Of a stretch of DNA of 64,000 nucleotides, positions 57,594 through 64,000 are shown in pieces. The notes under the pieces were generated by a model, which had not been told where the DNA came from, did no database searches, and worked only from the letters and a program-made list of their open reading frames with translations. This DNA comes from Platanthera guangdongensis (taxonomy: Eukaryota > Streptophyta > Magnoliopsida > Asparagales > Orchidaceae), in NCBI GenBank assembly GCA_039583875.1, contig CM077159.1:100181707-100245706 (forward strand), written 5' to 3'. Every line of letters starts with the position of its first letter. Within the stretch, counting starts at the first letter, position 1. Both the position numbers and the translations under genes were made by a program.

Positions 57594-58300
57594 GTTGTTC
57601 GATGAGAGAAAAACATTGCTGATTGCCGGTCATATGATTGGTAGCACTAGAGTGGATTAGCCATTTTCCTTGAGTAGCAACGTGGGCACGACTAGAATAC
57701 ATGACCATGGAGGCGGACGGTTTCGAAGAAGAGGTGGCCATAGAAGAGACCAGAGAGAGAACAATTTGCGGCTTGTAAAGGAGGGCACGACAACAAGGCA
57801 TAGGGTGCGACAAGAAGAGGAGGTCGCGACGACTAAGTATAGGCCACTGTAATAAGAACAGGCTGTAGCGACTTAACAACAGGTCACAACGACTTAAGAA
57901 GAAAAACAATTAGAAAAGGATGGCACGACGACTAAGCACAGGTCGCAGCAAGAAGAACATGTCGAATCAGAGAGGTAGCGAGAAGAAAGGAACAAGCTGC
58001 GCGGACAGGTCGTGCGGACAGAGAAAGCTCACAGAATCCGCGTGAGAGAGACATGTCGCGTGAACTACAAGAATGGGAGAAGACAGGACGTGCGGCTAGG
58101 AAGGCCGCAGCGAACAAAAGATGTGGATTTGCAGCGGTCACGGTGTCAACACACTAGTGGCAAGGAAGGCCATGACCAAGAAGCTGAACAAAGAAGAGGG
58201 AAAGAAGTCGGGCGGCTAAAAAGAAGGTCGCGCGAACAGGAGATGGAGAAGATCGCGCAAACTGAAAGGAGTTCGCGGAGAGAAAAGAGGCAGAGAAACC
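57594..58300 (-). mobile_element. Inverted leader-protease fragment of a second F copy
   Basis: On the minus strand this repeats F's leader and protease start (compare 54645-55310) at clearly reduced identity, so it is a sister copy and not an exact duplicate. It has the same leader-to-protease junction without gag. Its protease motif reads HSSATNHMTG. The two arms, about 700 bp each, could form a hairpin round a 2.3-kb loop. It is ended by the insertion of G. Confidence 0.88.
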
Positions 58301-58629
58301 TGTTGGGTATTGTATCCACAATTACCTGGATTTGAGGAAGCCACATGTCAAGCTAAGATGAATTCACAATGTATTTGATAAAATATTTCAAGTTGTGCTT
58401 GCAGTTATTCCACGCTAAGTGCACACCAATGTCAGGGTGCAGTAGGTCAATATACACGGGTCTGCACGACGTAATCTCTCGTTGAGCAGATCAGTGTGTT
58501 GGCCTACGTGTACTCTCTCTATTGGAGTGCACTTACTTTCAAGTACAGGGTTGTGTTTATGCAAGAGCAGACAAGGAGCAAGGATGAGTCAAAGAGCAGC
58601 TCAGAGGCGTAAGACGAAAAATCATCCAA

Positions 58630-59075
58630 GTAAGAATCGACGAGAATCACCAAGTGATTCTCGCCGATTCGGCGAGAATCACTAGTGATTCTCGCCGAAT
58701 CGTCGAGAATCACTGGCTAATTCTCGCCGGCTAAATCAGAGTGCAATCAAGTCAAATTCGACGAGAATCACTTTGTGATTCTCGACGAATCGTCGAGAAT
58801 CACAAAGTGATTCTCGTCGAATTTGACTTGATTGCACTCTGATTTAGCCGGCGAGAATTAGCCAGTGATTCTCGACGATTCGGTGAGAATCACTGGCTGA
58901 TTCTCGCCGGCTAAATCAGAGTGCAATCAAGTCAAATTCGACGAGAATCACTTTGTGATTCTCGACGAATCGTCGAGAATCACTTTGTGATTCTCACCGA
59001 ATCATCGAGAATCACCCTTGATTCTCGACGATTCGACGAGAATCACAGGTGATTCTCGCCGATTTTGACTTGGGC
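58630..59075. repeat. Palindrome array with a long inverted repeat in LTR of G
   Basis: Built of TCTCGACGAATCGTCGAGA and GATTCTCGCCG-type units. Around a one-base centre at 58789 the two sides are exact inverted copies for over 90 bases each, and continue to about 58680 and 58898 with a few mismatches. A 75-base part (58727 onward) recurs in direct orientation exactly 180 bp downstream. Confidence 0.92.
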
Positions 59076-59183
59076 GATTTTCTGGAACTCCCTGAACCGG
59101 ACTCTGTCGCTGGCACTGCTTTGAACCGGAGTTAGGGTTTCTTCTGGTGGGACCCACAACGGTCATCTTGAAGTTGTCTACAG

Positions 59184-59191
59184 TATAAATA
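59184..59191 (+). promoter_or_regulatory. TATA box in 5' LTR of element G
   Basis: TATAAATA in CAGTATAAATACAGG, about 110 bp below the palindrome array; likely promoter of the genomic RNA. Confidence 0.65.
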
Positions 59192-60064
59192 CAGGCGTAT
59201 TTTTGAACAGTAAAAATGACGGAAAAAATATATGAAGCCGAGCCGCGACGTGACCTAGATCGCGATTTCCGCTCCGCCGCTGCCGTCGTCGCCGCTCGAG
59301 CAAGTTGGTCGCCGGTCTTGATCGTGGTTTCTTCCAGATCTTCCGGCGACAGAAGCTTAGCCAAGCTTAGAGTCTCACGCGTCTAACCGGAGATCCTTTG
59401 TCTCTTGATTTGTTGATCGGGAAAACCTTCCCCGTCCGAATCGATTGAGACGATCGATCCTAGTGTGACCGTTGGAAGACCTAGCTAGCTTTGCTACGAA
59501 GTTTGGATCTCCAAAGTACAGTAGCCGCACACCGTTGTCGCCGCCGATCCCGTGAACTAAGCCGCCGCCCATCTTGCCGCCACCGATTCCGGGGAGATTC
59601 TCTCCAAGAGAGATCTAGGGTTGTGGACTCTTCGTGGACTTCAAGAACACGTCGTCAACGAAGAGGGACACCTTGGTCTCCAAAAGTAGTTTGTATTTCT
59701 TGTACATTCTAGTTCATTTTTGTTGTAAAGGAACGTTGGTTCCGAGTTGTAAGGGTTGGGTGCAACCCGCGTTGTGGGAGTGTTGTCTCCTACGTGTGGA
59801 AGAGTTCCTTCCGAGAGTGCAAGGATTGGATTTCAATCCTGTTGGTGAAGTGACTGAGTCGTCCCTTGTTGGGAGATAGGTCGAAGGGGGAAAGTGGATG
59901 TACCCAAATCGGGGAACCACTATAAATTGTTTGTGTACCTTCTTTGCTGTGTTGTTTTATTTTCGTGTGCAGGTACAATCTTAATTCCGCAAAAACGCTG
60001 CACGTCACCTATTCCCCCCCCCCCCCTATAGGTGAAGCTTGTTGACACTAGGTGAACTTTCAAG

Positions 60065-60077
60065 TGGTATCAGAGCC
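60065..60077 (+). promoter_or_regulatory. Primer binding site of element G
   Basis: TGGTATCAGAGCC, two bases inside the LTR end (initiator tRNA-Met type). Confidence 0.88.
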
Positions 60078-60136
60078 AGGTTACTCATCAAAAAGGTTTA
60101 CACCTTGAGTAGAATCCTGCCACCAGTGTCAGAAGC

Positions 60137-61714
60137 ATGGAGCTGGATCATGAGATATCGCCACTAAGAGTTCCCACATGCACAAAGGAGTATTATCCCG
60201 TCTGGAAGATGAGAGTGTCGTATCACTTGGAGGCTATCGATACTCGAGCATCTTTCATCCTGGAAGAGGGTCCTTTTATTCCTATGAAGACCTCCACCTC
60301 TGGAAAGAATATCCAAGTGCCCAAGTGCATTGCTAAGATGTTAGAGACGGAACTCTCATTATTTAATCTGGACAAGATGATTCGTCAGATTATCATGGAT
60401 ATCTGGTATGAACCTTCTCGCTCCAGATTGGAAAAATATGGGACGGCCAAATCTATGTGGGTGATGATCTCAGAGCTGATGGGGGGATCAAAGAAAGCTG
60501 GAATCTGCTGTCAACTAGAGGATGAAGCCTATGTTGGTGTCCTCGCCTCTGAAGATGAAGGCAAGGATCAATCGGACAGCATCAGAGCTCCAGTGTCCGT
60601 GTCAGAGACTGAAGAGGCCAGTGAGGAAAGCAGCTCTGATGAGGATGAAACAACGGTCACTGGCTCTAATGACAATAACACTAAAGAGCAGGTAATTTCT
60701 TCATCTTGCCCCGTCTCTCATGAAGTTTCTGAAGACAGGAACTGTTTCCCTTCAGAAAATCTTGATTCTCTGAAGAGAGCCCTTCAGAAAAGCAACCTAC
60801 TTGTTGAAGAACAAGCTCAGGAGATTGCTCGATTAAAGATCTTGTTGGTTCTCCAATTGGCATCCAACAAGGTCAAGGACTCTAAAATCTCTGATCTAGA
60901 GAGTAGTCTAGAGAATGAGAAAAGGGTAGTATCTAACTTTTCCAAAGTTGATGCTATGAAGAGAAAGGTAGAAAATGGGTGGATCTCCCGAATTATCAAT
61001 TCGTGGAGAAATGGGGAAACAGTATTCCGATCCCCCACTCCAAGTAGGAAGGCTACTCATCATGCCTTCAGGTATGATCACAGGAATAATCGTGATCACT
61101 GCAAGGGTGATCTGTCCTCATGTGGAGACACCCATAGTGCAAGGGCCGTCATGGCCACCCATGAGAGAATACCTAAGGCTCCTTCTGAGCTCTTTGTATT
61201 CTCGGCCACTGCCCATACTCGGCATGAATCGGCTGGTATCAGCTCTCAGAACTCTTCTCTCCACCCAAGGACACAGGAAAGGGGGGTTAGAAGTCATGCT
61301 GTAAGTTCTCATGGGGCCTCAGGAAGGGGGCTGTCTGAAAGGAAGACACCACCTCCCAGACCTCGTGACGCTCGCTGCATGCATTCATTCCACCCCTCCA
61401 CGTGTCACGGTGGAAGAGGCAGTTCTGGGAGCAGATCCAGATCTATCCCGTTTGGACCTAGGCTCATCACTACCTCAGTCACTAGATTAGGTCAGAAACA
61501 GAGATACAACATTCACGAGTGTTGGTACTGTGGCAAGGTGGGACACTTTGCCATAGACTGTTGGCACAACCCCTCTGTGTCAAGGGCAAGGGCCTATCCA
61601 CATCTCCAGGGCAGAGGTAGTCTTCCTGTCAGGATTTCTGAAGGAAGGCAGTCGAGTGTTTATGCTAACAAGAACCTAGGACCCAAAATGTATTGGGTTC
61701 CTAAGGTAAAGTAA
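60137..61714 (+). CDS. Element G gag-like protein, 525 aa, internally shortened
   Basis: Open frame from the first ATG after the primer binding site. Residues 1-118 match the N-terminal gag domain of D (a LEEGPFIPMK block). The frame then jumps to an acidic segment (EDEAYVGVLASEDE) that in D comes about 245 residues later, so most of the capsid domain and the first zinc knuckle are missing without loss of frame. A coiled coil follows (about 210-275), then a basic, Ser/Arg/His-rich region, and one zinc knuckle CWYCGKVGHFAIDC (residues 462-475). It ends at the same point as D's gag (GPK...PKVK, TAA), where pol would normally begin. Whether it can still build particles is unknown. Confidence 0.85.
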   Translation: MELDHEISPLRVPTCTKEYYPVWKMRVSYHLEAIDTRASFILEEGPFIPMKTSTSGKNIQVPKCIAKMLETELSLFNLDKMIRQIIMDIWYEPSRSRLEKYGTAKSMWVMISELMGGSKKAGICCQLEDEAYVGVLASEDEGKDQSDSIRAPVSVSETEEASEESSSDEDETTVTGSNDNNTKEQVISSSCPVSHEVSEDRNCFPSENLDSLKRALQKSNLLVEEQAQEIARLKILLVLQLASNKVKDSKISDLESSLENEKRVVSNFSKVDAMKRKVENGWISRIINSWRNGETVFRSPTPSRKATHHAFRYDHRNNRDHCKGDLSSCGDTHSARAVMATHERIPKAPSELFVFSATAHTRHESAGISSQNSSLHPRTQERGVRSHAVSSHGASGRGLSERKTPPPRPRDARCMHSFHPSTCHGGRGSSGSRSRSIPFGPRLITTSVTRLGQKQRYNIHECWYCGKVGHFAIDCWHNPSVSRARAYPHLQGRGSLPVRISEGRQSSVYANKNLGPKMYWVPKVK

Positions 61715-62216
61715 CTCTCTTTTGCAGGGTAGTCTAGGTTCTCGTAAATATAATAGGAACTAGACAGTAGATGTTTCAAGACTATATTGGAACAAATATA
61801 TGGAATAATAGAAGTGATATCTACCTGGGCATACTCACATTGAGCACCTGGTATGTTTCAACCAGAGGGGCTAAAAGATAACTCTCATAATCCCAGGTAC
61901 TCTTAATTAGTTCCAAGACTTGAGTCACATTGTATCGACATTTCCATATATATATATATATTTATATATGCCTATATACACATTTATGAGTGTACACCTA
62001 AGGCTAGGTTAACTCGATAAATATAAACCTTAGATACATCAATAAAGATTTATCGGAAGTTACACTGGTAGATTCGAGAACTAACATCTACATGCGTAAG
62101 TCAGTTCACTGAAAACTAACGAAGATACGTCATTGGAAATCTCGACAACTTACAATTGACATCCAGAAGTGTATGGAAACGCCCCGTTCAAACCCTAAAT
62201 AGATTGGCTTTAAGAA

Positions 62217-62341
<125 letters not shown>

Positions 62342-62479
62342 ATTTTGTAAATTGTCTTGATATCAGAAGACTTCGAGAATCCGGCGGGGCCCGAACCTTA
62401 GCGTTTCACTCTTCACACGGAAATCCTTTTTAAACTCGTTGATATCGCATAGTATCCCGCCGACCCTTCATATTCCGCA

Positions 62480-62735
62480 GGAAATCTTTTTTAAACTCGT
62501 CGATCGCCTCTTTCGTCGACAACAGCAGGAATCGACAACAGCAGGACTCTCGCCGATTCGTGAAGCATTCCCGCAAGATTCCCGCAAGCTTCTTCCCGTA
62601 GGACTCTCACCGAAGGACTCTCACCAAAGGACCCGTGATTCTTCCCCTTCCGTAGACATCACACAAGATCTCTCACGAAGGACCCTCACCGACTCTTCCC
62701 GATTCGCCGATCTCGCCGATTGCCTTCCGTGGATC
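62480..62735. repeat. TCGTCGA/CTCGCCGATT repeat segment before ORF3 of G
   Basis: Degenerate units CTCGTCGAT, TTTCGTCGAC, CTCGCCGATTCG and CTCACCGA in close succession, related to the LTR array of G, in the same place as the pre-ORF3 arrays of C and D. Confidence 0.65.
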
Positions 62736-62946
62736 TCTCCTCTCTCTCGTCCAGGGATTTCTCCACAGTTTCGATCACTCACAGTCGGGTGCACCTCCCG
62801 GGTGTTCGTCGTCTTTATCAAACTAACTCACTGTCTACGCTGTTAGGTAACCACATCCTCATCCTTACAAGAACTTTATTACTACCGTCGCTTCCCTTTT
62901 GACTTTTGATTAAGCGTAGAGTAGGGATTCTCTCCCTAGGTTTGTG

Positions 62947-64000
62947 ATGGCTCCAAGGACAACCGCTGGACTGATCACTGGATGTGAGCTGGTTCGAACA
63001 GGGTTCTCACATGCCTCTGACGAATTCAGAAACATCATTATTATGCTGGAAGAGGCTGGACTCTCATTCGTGCTGGAGCACCCGTGTAAAATCTTGGACA
63101 AGGAAGTGCTGGAGTTCTTCGCTACCGCCAAACTCCGAAATGAAGACTCTCTCATCAAGAGCGAGGTTGCAGGGGCAACGATCAAGATGTCTGCAAACAA
63201 GCTAACCCAATACTTGCAGCTCACTAGTTCGGAGCACGAGGACTATCTTGAGGAAGAAGACAAAACCAGGACTTTATTATTCTGTGGACTCGCTCGAGGA
63301 ACTCGGTCGATAAAGCGAAAGGATATGAATGAAGAAGGGAAACTTCTGTCAGACATCATTGGGAAGGTACTCATATGCAAACCGGGTTCTCATGACCACA
63401 TCTCTGCGGACATGTTCAAGATCCTGGTGGCAATTGTCTGCAGAAAAGGATTCAACTGGGGGGCATTGCTTTTTGAGAAGATAAAAGACAACCTCAGATC
63501 TCCTAGCTTTGGCCGAATCATCAGTCTGTATCTCAATCAGTTGAACGGAGATAAGTACGACATGAGTAAAGGTGTTCCTCTACATTACTTGAAGAAAATG
63601 GACTCGAGTGTTTTTGACAGATGGGAGAGGCGCATTGGGCAGGCTGCCATGGTAGAACAACAGGAAGTATCTCCAGCCGAGGACGGAACTGTGGCTGATT
63701 CCTTAGTTATCCCCAGTGAAATTCCTGATGCTTTGACTGCAGGAATTGAGGGGGAACCTCTACCCACTGATGCTAATATCGTATCTGACATCTCCCAGAT
63801 AGCCAGAGATGCAGTGGCGGATATACAAGAAGAAAGTGAAGCTGTGCTGGAGAATGAGGAGGCCCTGAACCTGAACGATCTAGGAGCCGGAGGTGCTGTA
63901 GAGGAGACTGCTGACGAATGGTTGGAAGATGATGCTGATGAGAATGATCTCATGGATGATGAAGGTGAGGAAGAAGGCAATGAGGGACAAGAAGCTTTGG
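62947..64000 (+). CDS. Element G ORF3 ('envelope-like'), open to the window end (351 codons)
   Basis: Open from the ATG at 62947 to the last base with no stop, so its C-terminus is unknown. It aligns with D's ORF3 over the first 160 residues (EVLEFF, IIGKVL.CKPGSHD blocks) and continues past the point where D is frameshifted (LLFEKIKDNL, FGRIISLYL). From residue 240 it becomes strongly acidic. No signal peptide or membrane helix is apparent in this part. The start is preceded by TCTCCCTAG and a GTTTGTG, like the acceptor-like tracts of other ORF3 copies. The open frame contrasts with the broken ORF3 of C and D and suggests recent constraint or youth. Confidence 0.82.
   Translation, partial: MAPRTTAGLITGCELVRTGFSHASDEFRNIIIMLEEAGLSFVLEHPCKILDKEVLEFFATAKLRNEDSLIKSEVAGATIKMSANKLTQYLQLTSSEHEDYLEEEDKTRTLLFCGLARGTRSIKRKDMNEEGKLLSDIIGKVLICKPGSHDHISADMFKILVAIVCRKGFNWGALLFEKIKDNLRSPSFGRIISLYLNQLNGDKYDMSKGVPLHYLKKMDSSVFDRWERRIGQAAMVEQQEVSPAEDGTVADSLVIPSEIPDALTAGIEGEPLPTDANIVSDISQIARDAVADIQEESEAVLENEEALNLNDLGAGGAVEETADEWLEDDADENDLMDDEGEEEGNEGQEAL

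Larger units (their letters stand above)
58301..60062 (+). repeat. 5' LTR of element G (1762 bp)
   Basis: Bounded by TGTTGGGTAT and ACTTTCA. It has the SIRE-type poly-C stem near its end (CACCTATT, C-run, TATAGGTG; 60007-60033) and the shared downstream phrase GGGGAACCACTATAAAT. The palindrome array sits above the TATA box. Confidence 0.88.

Overview
The window is repeat DNA from a large plant nuclear genome, almost certainly an angiosperm. Nearly every recognisable base belongs to LTR retrotransposons: Ty3/Gypsy (Athila-like and Tekay/Del-like), Ty1/Copia of the SIRE/Maximus type (gag-pol followed by a third, 'envelope-like' ORF3), and a smaller Copia family with LTRs of about 0.4-0.5 kb. 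I see no host gene, rRNA or tRNA gene. Names come from motifs read by eye (DSG/DLG protease, H-H-C-C and D-D-E integrase, YVDD/FMDD reverse transcriptase, RNase H, primer binding sites, polypurine tracts), not from database searches.

Layout, left half. Letters are mine. A (1-9925, minus) is an Athila-like Gypsy element with both LTRs; the outer part of its 3' LTR is off the left edge. It abuts a short segment of TTCGTCGA palindromes (9926-10200) and the 5' end of B (10200-13799, minus; SIRE-type LTR plus gag). B's LTR interrupts C (13800-41402, plus), a SIRE-type element of which integrase, RT, RNase H, ORF3 and 3' LTR remain. C's ORF3 is split by D (17213-35537, minus), a full-length SIRE-type element flanked by AAAGG target duplications. 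D's 5' LTR is in turn split by E (29610-35034, plus), a nearly intact Copia flanked by GACAC. C's 3' LTR holds a 971-bp TTA-flanked Harbinger-like element. C itself sits inside the integrase region of J, a decayed Tekay/Del-like Gypsy element (41403 to about 46274). E inside D inside C inside J is four levels of nesting.

Layout, right half. K (about 47080-48505, plus) is an orphan but open ORF3 with its leader. H (about 49200-51700, minus) is a decayed gag plus 5' LTR. A poorly classified LTR-like stretch with local repeats follows (51700-53999). F (54000-57593, plus) is a gag-less Copia related to E, joined head to head to an inverted piece of a sister copy (57594-58300). G (58301 to the window end, plus) is a SIRE-type element that keeps an open gag and an open ORF3 (62947 onward, running off the edge) but has no pol.

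The most unusual signal is shared across families. Several LTRs carry dense arrays of short palindromes built round TCGAC/GTCGA cores. They use TTCGTCGA in B and C, GTGTCGACAC in D, and TCTCGACGA/TCGTCGAGA in G, and they lie upstream of a TATA box where one is visible. The SIRE-type elements repeat the same family-specific palindromes inside the element just before ORF3. In D this internal array is followed by a TATAAATA box about 100 bp before the ORF3 start. This suggests, as an inference, that a duplicated LTR enhancer/promoter drives ORF3 separately. G (no pol) and F (no gag) look like non-autonomous derivatives.
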